64,000 nt of DNA. It comes from Nocardia altamirensis NBRC 108246 (GTDB lineage: Bacteria; Actinomycetota; Actinomycetes; Mycobacteriales; Mycobacteriaceae). The position numbers and the translations under genes are program-made. The stretch lies in contig NZ_BDAY01000010.1 in the NCBI RefSeq assembly GCF_001612685.1, positions 1 to 64,000 of the forward strand. Reading direction: 5' to 3'. This document shows, one piece after another, positions 1-9,418 of the stretch. Below the pieces are notes generated by a model. The model was not told where the DNA came from. It saw only the letters and a list, made by a program, of their open reading frames with translations, and did no database searches. Position 1 is the stretch's first letter. Every line of letters starts with the position of its first letter.

Positions 1-12
1 TTTCTCTCCCGT

Positions 13-244
13 CAACGAGGCCCCGCAATCAATCGACACCACTAAACGAGGCCCCCAATCAACCGACTCCCGCCAACAAAGGCTGCAACCATCTGGCTTC
101 CGCCGATCCAGAGGACCCGCGCAGAGGTCGATTCACCGGCGTCGTCGCATCACCGGCGTCGGCCCCACAGACGAGGGCGGCAACCATCTGGCTCTCGCCG
201 ATCCACGGGACGAGAGCAGATTGCGGCTCACCGACGTCGTCGCA
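13..244. repeat. degenerate tandem direct repeats
   Basis: Two 71-base copies (79-149 and 174-244, period 95) share long blocks such as GCAACCATCTGGCT, CGCCGATCCA and CGTCGTCGCA. To their left, two shorter copies of an ACGAGGCCCC-CAATCAA-CGAC unit lie about 30 bases apart (13-67). The block is just past the 3' end of the molybdopterin oxidoreductase and may continue left of the window. I see no gene in it; the open frames through it look like by-products of the repeats. Confidence 0.6.
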
Positions 245-262
245 CGTAACCTGTTGCACTAC

Positions 263-2542
263 CTACAAAGCCGTCGCGGGCGGGCGGTTGACTGCCAGTT
301 CTGGCACCGCACCCTCATACCGCTCAACGTCCACCAGCGACAGCTGGCCTGTGCAGCCTTGGGCCAGTCTCGACGACGGGCGGTCGGGGGTCAGGACGTT
401 CGGGTTGCCGTGGCGGCAGAATGCGGGGTTGGCGGGGTCGGGGTCGTACCACGCTCCGGTGGAGAGCTGTGCGATTCCCTGGCGCAGTCCGTCGTCGACG
501 ATCAGGCCTGCCAGGCAGCTGCCGCGGCGGCTGACGATGCGTACCACGTCGCCGTCGCGCAGGCCGCGCGCTGCCGCGTCCTCGGGGTGCAACCGAACCG
601 GTTCGCGCCCAGCCACTTTCGCTGATTGACTGTGAATGCCGACGTCGAGCTGACTGTGCAACTTGGTGCGGGGCTGGTTGGCGACCAGCTGCAGCGGGAA
701 CTCGGCGGCGGCGGATCCGCCCAACCATTCCTCCGGCTCCAACCACACCGGGTGGCCCGGGCACTCGGCGTAGCCGAAGCTGTCGATGGTTTCGGAGAAG
801 ATCTCGATCTTGCCGCTGGGGGTGGTGAGCGGGTGTCGTTCGGGATCGGCACGGAACTCCGCGCCCAGCACCTGATCTGGGTCGGGCACCGGAAGTTCGA
901 TGTGCTCGCTCGCCCAGAACGTATCGAAGTCGGGCAGGTCGTGACCGGAGTGGTGCAGCCGCCACTCCTCGTACAGGTGCCGCAACCACTCGTCGACGGT
1001 GCGGCCCTCGCTGAAATCCTTGCCGATGCCGAGCCGGTCGGCCAGTTCGCCGAGGATGGCGTAGTCGTCGCGTGCCTGCCCGTGCGGGCGGGTTATCGCC
1101 TTCATCGCGAAGAACACCCGATCGTTCTCCCCCGCACCGAAGTCGTCGCGTTCGATCGACATCGTCGACGGCAGCACGATGTCCGCGTGCCGTGCAGTCG
1201 CCGACCAGAACGGATCGTGCACCACCACCGTGTCGGGCCGCGCGAATGCCGCACGCAACCTGGCCAGATCCTGGTGATGGTGGAACGGATTTCCGCCCGC
1301 CCAATACACCAGCTTGATGTCGGGGTAGACGAGGTGCTGCCCGTTGTATTCGAACGGCTGTCCCGGATTGAGCAGCATGTCCGCGATCCGAGCGACCGGA
1401 ATGAACTTGTCGACCCCATTGAGCCCCTGCGGAAGTCGTGGCGGCGAGAACAACCGCGCGGGCTCGCCGAGACTCGCCGCCGACCCGTAACCATGCCCGA
1501 ATCCCCCACCGGGCAAACCGATTTGACCGAGCATCGCCGCGAGCACCACACCGAGCCATAGCGGCTGTTCACCGTACTGCGCGCGCTGCAACGACCAACT
1601 GACCGTCACCATCGTTCGCGCCGCCGCCATTTCGCGCGCCAGCGTCCGGATCCGTTCGGCGGCAAGGCCGGTGATCGTCGCGGCCCACTCCGGCGACTTG
1701 ACGATGCCGTCGGTCGTGCCACGCACATAGTCCATGAAACGGTCGTAGCCCACCGTGTACTTGTCCAGAAACCCGGTGTCCGCCAACCCTTCCGCGTCGA
1801 GCACCTGCGCCAGCGCCAGCATCAACGCCGAATCACTGCCCGGCCGCGGTGCGAGCCACTCGGCCTGCGCCTCCGCCGGACTGTCGTCACGCAACGGCGT
1901 CACCGACACGAATCGGCACCCCCGCGCCCGCGCGGCCCCGATCCACCCGCGCACGTTGTGCCGCGACACCCCACCCGGCGACACCGCCGCATTCTTCGGC
2001 GACAACCCGCCGAACGCCACCACCAGCTCCGCATGCTCGGCCAGCACCGATTTCGACGTGGCCGCCTGCATGACCCAGCCGAGCTCGCCGATCACATGCG
2101 GCAACAGCACCTGCGAAACCCCGAGGCTGTAGCTGTTGACGTGGTGCACATACCCGCCGAGACAGTTCAGGAACCGATGCATCTGACTCTGCGCATGATG
2201 GAACCGGCCCGCGCTCGCCCACCCGTAGGACCCGCCGTACACCGACTCCGCACCGTGCTCGCGATACACCCGCCCCAGCTCACCGGCCAGCAGATCGAGC
2301 GCCTGCTCCCACGACACCGGTACGAACGGATCGTTGCCACGCCGCGCGGCTCCCGGCCCGTGTTCCAACCACCCCTGCCGCACATACGGTTGATCGATGC
2401 GCGTCGGATGATGTTGTGCCGAAGCCACATTCTCGATCAGCCGCATCGGCTCCGGATCGTCGCGCCATGGCCGGACCGCGGTCAGCCGGTCACCGTCACT
2501 GTCCGCCTCGAAGGCACCCCAATGCGTCAGATGCGTGGTCAT
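263..2542 (-). CDS. molybdopterin oxidoreductase, BisC/TorA (DMSO reductase) family
   Basis: 759 aa, full length for the biotin sulfoxide/TMAO reductase branch of the DMSO reductase family, which reduces S- or N-oxides at a bis-MGD molybdenum centre. The protein opens with an HWGAF segment. It has the GSYGWASAGRFHHAQSQ and HRFLNCLGG blocks, and NSYSLG places a Ser near residue 139 where this family supplies the Mo ligand. The C-terminal dinucleotide-binding domain contains VANQPRTKLHSQLD. No twin-arginine leader and no N-terminal Cys cluster are seen, so a cytoplasmic BisC-like enzyme without Fe-S is expected, perhaps repairing methionine or biotin sulfoxide. The substrate cannot be told from sequence. 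The ATG start lies at the beginning of the conserved region. Confidence 0.88.
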   Translation of the reverse strand: MTTHLTHWGAFEADSDGDRLTAVRPWRDDPEPMRLIENVASAQHHPTRIDQPYVRQGWLEHGPGAARRGNDPFVPVSWEQALDLLAGELGRVYREHGAESVYGGSYGWASAGRFHHAQSQMHRFLNCLGGYVHHVNSYSLGVSQVLLPHVIGELGWVMQAATSKSVLAEHAELVVAFGGLSPKNAAVSPGGVSRHNVRGWIGAARARGCRFVSVTPLRDDSPAEAQAEWLAPRPGSDSALMLALAQVLDAEGLADTGFLDKYTVGYDRFMDYVRGTTDGIVKSPEWAATITGLAAERIRTLAREMAAARTMVTVSWSLQRAQYGEQPLWLGVVLAAMLGQIGLPGGGFGHGYGSAASLGEPARLFSPPRLPQGLNGVDKFIPVARIADMLLNPGQPFEYNGQHLVYPDIKLVYWAGGNPFHHHQDLARLRAAFARPDTVVVHDPFWSATARHADIVLPSTMSIERDDFGAGENDRVFFAMKAITRPHGQARDDYAILGELADRLGIGKDFSEGRTVDEWLRHLYEEWRLHHSGHDLPDFDTFWASEHIELPVPDPDQVLGAEFRADPERHPLTTPSGKIEIFSETIDSFGYAECPGHPVWLEPEEWLGGSAAAEFPLQLVANQPRTKLHSQLDVGIHSQSAKVAGREPVRLHPEDAAARGLRDGDVVRIVSRRGSCLAGLIVDDGLRQGIAQLSTGAWYDPDPANPAFCRHGNPNVLTPDRPSSRLAQGCTGQLSLVDVERYEGAVPELAVNRPPATAL

Positions 2543-2604
2543 CTACCCACCGTAACCCCGCCGACCGACACCCCGGCAAGCCAGGATCCAGCCGCCCAGT
2601 CTGT

Positions 2605-3081
2605 TCAGCGGCGACGCAGTTCGAACATCCGGAACTCCCGACCACCCGACAGCTCGTACTCCATCTCGTAGCCAGGCCAGAATTCCACGGCCAGATCCCA
2701 CACCCGCTTGCGATCGACACCGGTTACCTCGGTGACGCTCACCTCGAACTGCTCACCCTTGTGCTGAACGGTCGCAGTGCTCGCAGCACGCAGATTCGCC
2801 GACCACACCGGATGCTTCGGACTGCCCCAATTGGAGCCGATCACCAAGAAATCCGCGCCACGCGGCACATACAACAGCGACGTCGTCCGCGGAATCCCGC
2901 TCTTGCGGCCCGCGACGGTGATCTCGATCGAGGGCAGCCCGGCCAGATCCAGCACACCCATCCGGCCGCCGGTCCACCGCCGAATCGTCCGCTCCACCGG
3001 CAGCACGACCGGCGCCGTTCGCATCACCCAGCGCTGTTGCGCGAGCCGTCGGGCCAGCGGCGGCAGCGGATTCGAAACCAT
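2605..3081 (-). CDS. DUF385 (deazaflavin-dependent nitroreductase) family protein
   Basis: 158 aa. It carries the family signature: hydrophobic strand, then GRKSGIPRTTSLLYV (residues 58-72), then VIGSNWGSPKHPVWSANLRA. These are the features of F420-binding split-barrel proteins related to mycobacterial Ddn. Members reduce or bind quinones and nitro compounds using F420H2; the real substrate is unknown. The start is the ATG reading MVSNPLPP, preceded by a weak TCAGGA. A longer reading of the frame would run antisense through the neighbouring gene and is rejected. It is divergent from a second DUF385 gene. Confidence 0.85.
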   Translation of the reverse strand: MVSNPLPPLARRLAQQRWVMRTAPVVLPVERTIRRWTGGRMGVLDLAGLPSIEITVAGRKSGIPRTTSLLYVPRGADFLVIGSNWGSPKHPVWSANLRAASTATVQHKGEQFEVSVTEVTGVDRKRVWDLAVEFWPGYEMEYELSGGREFRMFELRRR

Positions 3082-3246
3082 CAGGAAATCCTGACATGTC
3101 TCCTTTCCACCTCCCGAATCGACAAGCCGCACAGAGGGCGATCTCACATCTACGGCGCTGTCGCACACAACGATCCAGCGTCGAGACAGCCAGGAACACC
3201 CCCGAAATCGACCCACAACCCCATGCAGGTGCCGGATGATGGCCCC

Positions 3247-3834
3247 ATGGGGGATTCGACAACCGGCCCACCGACACCCGAGCCGCCGGACAGCACCCGC
3301 CTGCGCGACCTCCGCCTCGCCGCCGAGACCGAAGCCCGCACCCACACGCTGCTGATCCGCACCGTCCGCTCCGGCGGCATCCTCAGCGCCCTCATGCGCC
3401 CCGCATTCCTGGTCAAGACGCCGAAGGGCTACGGCATCCTCACCACAACCGGACGCAAGACAGGCAAGCCGCGACCCAAATGTGTCCGCGTCATCCGCCG
3501 CGGCGACCGGGCCTATCTCGTCCAACTGCTCCCGCCGCATGTCGCGATGCAACGTCCCGGTGCCCGCACCGGCTGGCTGCTCAACATCCTCGCCAACCCC
3601 AACATTCGAATCCGGTTGTCCGACGGCACATTCGACGGAGTCGCTCGCGAAATCACCCACTCGACCGAGCTCGTGATCGCGCGTACGATCCTCTGCGAAA
3701 CGGTTGTCCCGCTCGACTACGGCGAATGCGCAATCCATCGGCGCGGACGCCCGACCCGCGCCAAGATTCAACACCTGCACCGCTATTGGTTCGACACCGG
3801 ACATCCGATAGTCATCGAACTCGCGACGCACTGA
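3247..3834 (+). CDS. DUF385 family protein, second copy
   Basis: About 195 aa. The core reads GYGILTTTGRKTGKPRPKCVRVIRRGDRAYLV and later GWLLNILANPNIRIRL, matching the F420-dependent nitroreductase-like fold. An N-terminal extension of about 45 residues rich in Pro, Arg and Glu precedes the fold. The start is uncertain: ATG at 3223, GTG at 3229 and ATG at 3247 are in frame and none has a strong ribosome site; 3247 is chosen as closest to the conserved part. It shares only the fold signature with the divergent DUF385 gene on its left, so the pair is not a recent duplication. Confidence 0.78.
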   Translation: MGDSTTGPPTPEPPDSTRLRDLRLAAETEARTHTLLIRTVRSGGILSALMRPAFLVKTPKGYGILTTTGRKTGKPRPKCVRVIRRGDRAYLVQLLPPHVAMQRPGARTGWLLNILANPNIRIRLSDGTFDGVAREITHSTELVIARTILCETVVPLDYGECAIHRRGRPTRAKIQHLHRYWFDTGHPIVIELATH

Positions 3835-4018
3835 GGCGTCGCCCACTGCCCCAACTTTTCCCGGCAGCCGCATTCACAGGAGTTCCTCAGCTGCACCGGT
3901 AGGTTGGATAGCGCGCAGATCAGCGCGACAAACCGGAAGGATGCAGCCTCTTGTTGAACGGTGCCGCCAGGCCGCTCCCTAACCGACCGTGCTGCCGACA
4001 CTTACAAAGGGCCGCCTG

Positions 4019-6325
4019 ATGTTCGCGCGTTGGGGAGACCTGGTCCATCGATTCCGCTTTCTGGTCGTCGCCCTCCTCGGGGCCGCGCTCCTGGCACTCG
4101 GTGCGTACGGCGCCGACCTGAAAGAACACCTCAGTTCGAGCGGTCTCGACGATCCGACCTCGGAATCGGCGAAGGCCGCACAGCTGGCCGACGCGGCGTA
4201 CGGCCGCGAACACGGCTCCGACGTCATCGTGATGTACACCTTTCCCGCCGGTGTGAACCTCGACGATCCGGCGCGCAGCACCAAGATCGTCGAGAACCTC
4301 AATCGCCTGCCCGAGCAATACCCGGACCAGATCGCGAAGGTCAACGGCGCATTCTGGCCGACCAAGACCGGCCAGTCGAACCCGAGCTTCTTCGGCAAGC
4401 CGGACAAGAACCGCGCCTTTGCCTCCATCGCCATCCGCGGCAACACCGACACCGAGATGGTGAACAACTATCGGAAGGTCAAGGGCGTCTTCGCCGTCCC
4501 AGGCCTCGCCGATCTCGGCGTCGACGTCCAGGTCGCCGGACTCCAACCGGTCGCGGGCACCCTCAACGACACCCTCGACGACGACCTGCACCGGATGGAA
4601 ATCCTGGCCCTGCCCGCCGTCGCGGTGCTGCTCTTCTTCATCTTCGGCGGCCTCGTCGCCGCGGCACTACCGCTGTTGATGGGCGGGCTCACCATTCTGG
4701 GCGCCAACGGAATCGTCCGAACGATCACCGAATTCACCGAGGTCAATTCGTTCGTCTCCAGCGTCGTCACGCTGATCGGCCTCGGGCTTGCCATCGACTA
4801 CGGTCTCTTTATCGTCAGCCGATTCCGCGAAGAACTCGCCGAAGGCTACGACACCAGAACCGCCGTGCGCCGCACCGTAATGACCGCAGGCCGCACCGTC
4901 GTCTTCTCGGCAGCCATGATCATCGCCAGCCTCGGCGGCATGCTTCTGTTCCCGCAGGGCTTTCTGCGATCCATGGCGTACGGCTCCATCGCGACCGTCA
5001 CCCTCGCCGCACTCACCGCGATCACCGTCCTGCCCGCAATCCTGAGCATCCTCGGCCCGCGGGTAGACATGCTCGGCATCACCCGATTCCGCAAAACCAA
5101 GACCGCCGAAGAAGTCGAGGAAGGCTTCTGGGGCCGCTCCACCCGCTGGGTGATGAAGTACCCGATGCGGATCGCCGTCCCGATCTGCATCCTGCTACTG
5201 CTTTTGATCATTCCGATCAAGAACATCGCCTTCGGCGGCTTCAGCGAGACCTACCTCCCGCCCGACAACGAAACCCGGCACGCCCAACAGGAATTCGACG
5301 AAACCTTCCCGCTGCGCAAATCCGATCCCGTGCAATTGGTCTTCCGCACCGAGAACACCGCCGCCATCGGCGCCATTCTCAAACAGGCGAATCAAGCACC
5401 CGGACTCGCCAGCGCGATCAAAGGCAAACCGGGCGAGTTCACCGTCCCGACGCCGGCACCTGCGCCGAACACCGCAGGCATCTATCGATCGGAAGCCACC
5501 CTCGTCGAAGGCCAGAACCCCAACCTGACCATCGACTATCTCCGCTCGATCGACATCCCCGACGACGTCACGATGCTCGTCGGCGGCCAGCCCGCGATCC
5601 AAAAGGATTCCATCGACGGACTTCTCGGCCGCATCCCCTTCATGGTCGCGGTGGTTCTCCTGCTCACCACCCTGCTGATGTTCCTCACCTTCGGGTCCCT
5701 GGTACTGCCGATCAAGGCCGCGTTGATGAGCGCGCTCGGGCTCGGCTCCACCCTCGGCATCCTCACCTGGATCTTCGTCGACGGTCACGGCGCCGGACTG
5801 CTCAACTTCACCCCGCAACCGATCTCGGCACCGGTCCTCGTGTTGATCATCGCGATCATCTACGGCCTGTCCACCGACTACGAGGTCTTCCTGCTGTCCC
5901 GCATGGTCGAAGCCAGAGCCAAGGGCGCGACAACCACCGAGGCCATCCGGATCGGCACCGCGCACACCGGGCGCATCATCACCGCGGCCGCGCTCATCCT
6001 GCTCGTCGTCACCGGCGCTTTCGCCTTCTCCGATCTGGTGATGATGCAGTACGTCGCCTACGGCATGATCGCCGCGCTGTTCATCGACGCCACCATCCTG
6101 CGCATGCTCTTGGTTCCCGCCGTGATGAAACTGCTCGGCGACGACTCCTGGTGGGCGCCCGCGTGGATGAAGCGCCTGCACGAGCGCGTCGGCATGAACG
6201 AACCCATCCTCGCCGACGAACACCCCGCCACACTCAACATGGCCGACCTCGTCGAGACCACGCCGATCACCGATCCGGTCACCGTCAAACTCCCCATCAT
6301 CGCCGCCGAACAGGCCAACCGGTGA
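4019..6325 (+). CDS. MmpL-family RND transporter
   Basis: 768 aa, slightly shorter than the large mycobacterial MmpL proteins. Two repeats each have a membrane helix, a large extracytoplasmic loop and five further helices, about 12 in all. The second helical bundle of each half has the proton-relay type motif: GLGLAIDYGLFIVSRFREE near residues 255-275 and AIIYGLSTDYEVFLLSRMVEA near 615-635. MmpL proteins export lipids, glycolipids or siderophores across the inner membrane using proton motive force. No MmpS or lipid-synthesis gene is next to it, so the cargo is unknown. The ATG at 4019 has AAAGGG eight bases upstream and starts directly at the amphipathic MFARWGDLV; a GTG 30 bases earlier is less likely. 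Confidence 0.9.
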   Translation: MFARWGDLVHRFRFLVVALLGAALLALGAYGADLKEHLSSSGLDDPTSESAKAAQLADAAYGREHGSDVIVMYTFPAGVNLDDPARSTKIVENLNRLPEQYPDQIAKVNGAFWPTKTGQSNPSFFGKPDKNRAFASIAIRGNTDTEMVNNYRKVKGVFAVPGLADLGVDVQVAGLQPVAGTLNDTLDDDLHRMEILALPAVAVLLFFIFGGLVAAALPLLMGGLTILGANGIVRTITEFTEVNSFVSSVVTLIGLGLAIDYGLFIVSRFREELAEGYDTRTAVRRTVMTAGRTVVFSAAMIIASLGGMLLFPQGFLRSMAYGSIATVTLAALTAITVLPAILSILGPRVDMLGITRFRKTKTAEEVEEGFWGRSTRWVMKYPMRIAVPICILLLLLIIPIKNIAFGGFSETYLPPDNETRHAQQEFDETFPLRKSDPVQLVFRTENTAAIGAILKQANQAPGLASAIKGKPGEFTVPTPAPAPNTAGIYRSEATLVEGQNPNLTIDYLRSIDIPDDVTMLVGGQPAIQKDSIDGLLGRIPFMVAVVLLLTTLLMFLTFGSLVLPIKAALMSALGLGSTLGILTWIFVDGHGAGLLNFTPQPISAPVLVLIIAIIYGLSTDYEVFLLSRMVEARAKGATTTEAIRIGTAHTGRIITAAALILLVVTGAFAFSDLVMMQYVAYGMIAALFIDATILRMLLVPAVMKLLGDDSWWAPAWMKRLHERVGMNEPILADEHPATLNMADLVETTPITDPVTVKLPIIAAEQANR

Positions 6326-6404
6326 CCCGAATCTGCTTGTAGCGGACTCCCTTACGCCGCCCACCCACGCGAACTAGCGTTGGCGGCTCGAAGGGAGGTC
6401 GAAC

Positions 6405-7337
6405 ATGAACGATTCGATCAAGTTCTCGATGGCCGCCGATGTGGTCGCGGTGGATACCTGGGCGGATTTCGCCCGCCGCTGCGAGGCAGACGGATTCGAT
6501 GCGCTGATGGTCCCGGACCATCCCGGGTCGTTCGTCTCCCCGTTCGTCGCGCTCGCCGCCGCCGCGACCGCGACCGCGACCATCCGGCTCGGCACCAACG
6601 TGGTGAACTCCGGAATGTGGGAACCGTTCCTCCTCGCCGGCGAGGTCGCCACCCTCGACCTCGTCTCGCACGGGCGCGCCCTGTTCGGGATCGGCGCAGG
6701 CCACACCCCCGCCGAATGGACCATGCAGGGCCGCGAGCACCCGTCAGCGGCGGCGCGGGTGGACCGGATGGTCGAGGTCACCGACACCACCCGGCGGTTG
6801 CTCGCCGGCGACACCGTGACCTACACGGGCGATCATGTGCGACTGCAGGACGCCTTCCTGGCGAAGCCCCGCCCGGTACAGGAACCGATCCCACTCTTGG
6901 TGGGCGGCAGCGGAAACCGAGTCCTCCGGTACGCCGCGGCCAACGCGGACATCGTCGGATTCTCCGGACTCGGGCGAACCCTGCCCGACGGCCACCAGCA
7001 TGAAACCCGCTGGCGCCGTGCGGACGTCGACGCGCAAGTCAAGCTGGTTCGCGCCACCGCGGCACAGGCCGGACGGACACCCGCCTTCGAGGCGCTCGTG
7101 CAGCACGTGGAGATCACCGACGATGCCGAAGCCGCGTGTGCCAGGTTCGCCGAGGACATCCCGACCACCGATGTCGCCGAGCTGCTCGCCGCACCGTACG
7201 TGTTGATCGGAACGGTCGACGAGCTGGTCGACGAACTGCGCGGGCACCAAAAGCGCTGGGGTTTCGACCGGTTCATCATGCGTGCACCGTTCCGCGCGGC
7301 AGGTGCCCAACTCCTCGACGCCCTCTCCGAGTCTTGA
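6405..7337 (+). CDS. LLM-class F420-dependent oxidoreductase
   Basis: 310 aa, a TIM-barrel luciferase-like monooxygenase family protein. The N-terminus KFSMAADVVAVDTWADFARRCEADGFDALMVPDHPG and the block TIRLGTNVVNSGMWEPFLLAGEVATLDLVSHGRALFGIGAGHTP are typical of actinobacterial F420-dependent members of the TIGR03621 type. GGREGGT-like sequence GGGAGGT sits seven bases before the ATG, so the start is firm. The gene follows the MmpL gene by about 80 bases and may be cotranscribed with it, but function and substrate are unknown. Confidence 0.85.
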   Translation: MNDSIKFSMAADVVAVDTWADFARRCEADGFDALMVPDHPGSFVSPFVALAAAATATATIRLGTNVVNSGMWEPFLLAGEVATLDLVSHGRALFGIGAGHTPAEWTMQGREHPSAAARVDRMVEVTDTTRRLLAGDTVTYTGDHVRLQDAFLAKPRPVQEPIPLLVGGSGNRVLRYAAANADIVGFSGLGRTLPDGHQHETRWRRADVDAQVKLVRATAAQAGRTPAFEALVQHVEITDDAEAACARFAEDIPTTDVAELLAAPYVLIGTVDELVDELRGHQKRWGFDRFIMRAPFRAAGAQLLDALSES

Positions 7338-7346
7338 TACCGAGCG

Positions 7347-7388
7347 CACAGCCCACCCCCTCTCCTCTGTGCAGGTGGGTGGGCTGTG
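7347..7388 (+). terminator. hairpin terminator after the F420 oxidoreductase
   Basis: CACAGCCCACCC (7347-7358) pairs perfectly with GGGTGGGCTGTG (7377-7388), 12-base arms around an 18-base loop, ten bases after the stop codon. There is no U-tract, as is common in high-GC actinobacteria. Confidence 0.7.
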
Positions 7389-7444
7389 GCGTGAGGATAT
7401 TGCGGGAGGTGATTTGTGGGGGTGGTCCAATTGAGGGCGATTAT

Positions 7445-7470
7445 ATGTGTAGATGCGCATATCTACGTAT
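7445..7470. promoter_or_regulatory. AT-rich palindrome, possible operator
   Basis: GTAGAT (7449-7454) and ATCTAC (7461-7466) flank GCGCAT, and the symmetry extends imperfectly outward to about 7445 and 7470. It lies in an AT-rich patch roughly 290 bases before the glycosidase start, so it could bind a regulator or reflect a promoter region. No neighbouring regulator gene is evident. Confidence 0.35.
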
Positions 7471-7756
7471 CCAGATGTAATATCCGGACTAATACGCTCT
7501 GCTTCTGGTGGCATCGAATGAGGCAAATACCAGTTCATCGCTCGCCACTGCCCCCCTGAACCACCCGGCCCTACTTCTCCTCTCCCCCAGCCCCTTTGGC
7601 GCCAACGCCAGACCACCGCTCCCCCACAACCGGACGCGGTTGGGCGGATCGCCAACGAATATCGACTGAGTCGGGCACTCGACCAGCTACGCTGGCCCGA
7701 ACAACAGCCCAGCACGCGTCCTCACGAGCCCGATGGTCACCGTGGACAGGAGTTCG

Positions 7757-9103
7757 ATGCGATCACGTTCTGTGCGATCACACCGCCGCTACCGCTTCCT
7801 CGCCATGCTGGCCGCCACCTCCGCGGTGTGCACCCTCGGCGCCACAGCTACCACCGCGGCCCGTCCGGAACCGCCCGCGCAGGTGGCGCCGCTGGGGTCG
7901 GACTTCCTCTGGGGCGTCGCCGCATCGGGATTCCAGTCGGAGGGCGACGCGCCGGACAGCAACTGGTCGCGCTACGCCGCGAGCGGCAAAACCCCTGAAC
8001 CGTACGACAATTCGATCGACTTCCATACCCGATACCGCTCGGATATCGCGCTCGCGGCGCAGCTCGGGGTCAAGGTCTATCGCATCGGCATCGAATGGGC
8101 GCGGGTGCAGCCGAGTCCCGGCGGGTGGGACGAGACCGGCCTGCGGTTCTACGACGATGTCATCGACGCGATCACCGCGGCAGGCATGCGCCCGATGTTG
8201 ACCCTCGACCACTGGGTGTATCCGGGCTGGGAGGTCGATCGCGGCGGCTGGGCCAATCCGGGCATCGTCGAAGACTGGTTGGCCAACGCGCGCGTGGTCG
8301 TGGATCGATATGCCGCGCGAAACCCGTTGTGGGTCACCTTCAACGAGCCGTTGTTCTACATCGTCAACGAACTGCGCAAGGGCGGCCTCTCCCCTGCCAT
8401 GGCGCCAACCATGCAGGATCGAATCGCGCAGGCGCACAACGGCATCTACGACTACATCCACGGCGTGCAACCCGGCGCGATGATCACGAGCAACGTCGCC
8501 TTCCTCCCTGCGGGCGACGACCAGATCGACAAGCCGTTCCTCGACAAGCTCGCCGGGAAGCTGGACTACATCGGCATCGACTACTACTACGGACTCTCCC
8601 CCGAATCCCTGCTGACCGGCGGGCTTCCGGACTTCGAGCGACTCTGGCGGCAACCGCTGCAACCGGAGGGCATCTACTACGCGCTGCAGAACTATGCCCG
8701 CCGCTACCCCACCCTCCCGCTCTACATCGTCGAAAACGGTATGCCGACGGAGAACGGATTGCCGCGCGCGGACGGCTACACCCGCGCCGACAACTTGCGC
8801 GACACGATCTACTGGCTGCAACGGGCCAAGGCGGACGGGATGAACGTCATCGGCTACAACTACTGGAGCCTTACCGACAACTACGAATGGGGTTCCTACG
8901 CACCCCGTTTCGGTCTCTACACGGTCGACGCACTGACCGATCCCACGCTGACGCGCAAGCCTACGGACGCGGTCGCCGCGTACACCGCGATCACCGGAGC
9001 CGGCGGCGTCGCCCCCGACTACCGGCCGACCCGCGCACCCGCGTGGTGCTCGCTCGTCGACGCGGCAGCCAGCTGCACTGACCCGGTCGCCGTCCCCCGC
9101 TGA
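7757..9103 (+). CDS. exported glycoside hydrolase, GH1-like
   Basis: 448 aa. The leader carries RRYRFLAML, compatible with a twin-arginine or Sec signal, followed by an Ala-rich stretch to about residue 35. The mature part is a family 1-type barrel: DFLWGVAASGFQSEG near 49-63, the acid/base motif TFNEP (Glu about 197), and the nucleophile motif YIVENG (Glu about 326). It ends with GYNYWSLTDNYEWGSY and FGLY. A beta-glycosidase acting outside the cytoplasm is the likely role; sugar specificity is not visible. ATG 7757 is preceded by ACAGGAG at ideal spacing, so it is preferred to the ATG 24 bases upstream. Confidence 0.87.
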   Translation: MRSRSVRSHRRYRFLAMLAATSAVCTLGATATTAARPEPPAQVAPLGSDFLWGVAASGFQSEGDAPDSNWSRYAASGKTPEPYDNSIDFHTRYRSDIALAAQLGVKVYRIGIEWARVQPSPGGWDETGLRFYDDVIDAITAAGMRPMLTLDHWVYPGWEVDRGGWANPGIVEDWLANARVVVDRYAARNPLWVTFNEPLFYIVNELRKGGLSPAMAPTMQDRIAQAHNGIYDYIHGVQPGAMITSNVAFLPAGDDQIDKPFLDKLAGKLDYIGIDYYYGLSPESLLTGGLPDFERLWRQPLQPEGIYYALQNYARRYPTLPLYIVENGMPTENGLPRADGYTRADNLRDTIYWLQRAKADGMNVIGYNYWSLTDNYEWGSYAPRFGLYTVDALTDPTLTRKPTDAVAAYTAITGAGGVAPDYRPTRAPAWCSLVDAAASCTDPVAVPR

Positions 9104-9110
9104 TCCGATC

Positions 9111-9329
9111 ATGTCCGGCACGCCGCACGAAACACCCGGCGCCGCAGCGATTCTGCAGCGGTGGCAGGACTCGGGCGCGATCTGGCGGGTCCTGTCGCGC
9201 GGTCCAGGCGGAGTGACGATCGGGCTCTATGAATGCACCGGCGGCCAGGAGGTCGACCGCCTCACCTCGACAGACCCGGCCCTCCTGCATTTCCTCGGCG
9301 ACCGATCGAGCAACGAAGACTCCTCCTGA
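9111..9329 (+). CDS. small conserved actinobacterial protein
   Basis: 72 aa. RWQDSGAIWRVLSR, GVTIGLYECTGGQEVDRLTSTDPALLHFLGDRSSNED has the look of a small conserved family in Nocardia and mycobacteria, recalled rather than verified. It has no membrane segment and no Cys pair motif. The start is seven bases after the glycosidase stop, so the two are probably cotranscribed. Function unknown. Confidence 0.65.
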   Translation: MSGTPHETPGAAAILQRWQDSGAIWRVLSRGPGGVTIGLYECTGGQEVDRLTSTDPALLHFLGDRSSNEDSS

Positions 9330-9418
9330 AACCCCCGGTGGTCAGTTGCAGCGAAGCGGTGGCCGGTCCAAGGCGACTGCGGATTCGAAAACGTGGACGC
9401 CCCAAGCGTATTAAGCGC

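Larger units (their letters stand above)
7338..7756. other. 419-base intergenic region
   Basis: No convincing gene. It begins with a strong hairpin (7347-7388) and holds a locally AT-rich stretch (about 7430-7500) containing an operator-like palindrome. The remainder leads into the ribosome site of the exported glycosidase. Confidence 0.6.

Noticed and set aside
59-259. 66-codon leftward frame in the tandem repeats
   Set aside because: Its sequence simply translates the repeat units; no independent evidence.
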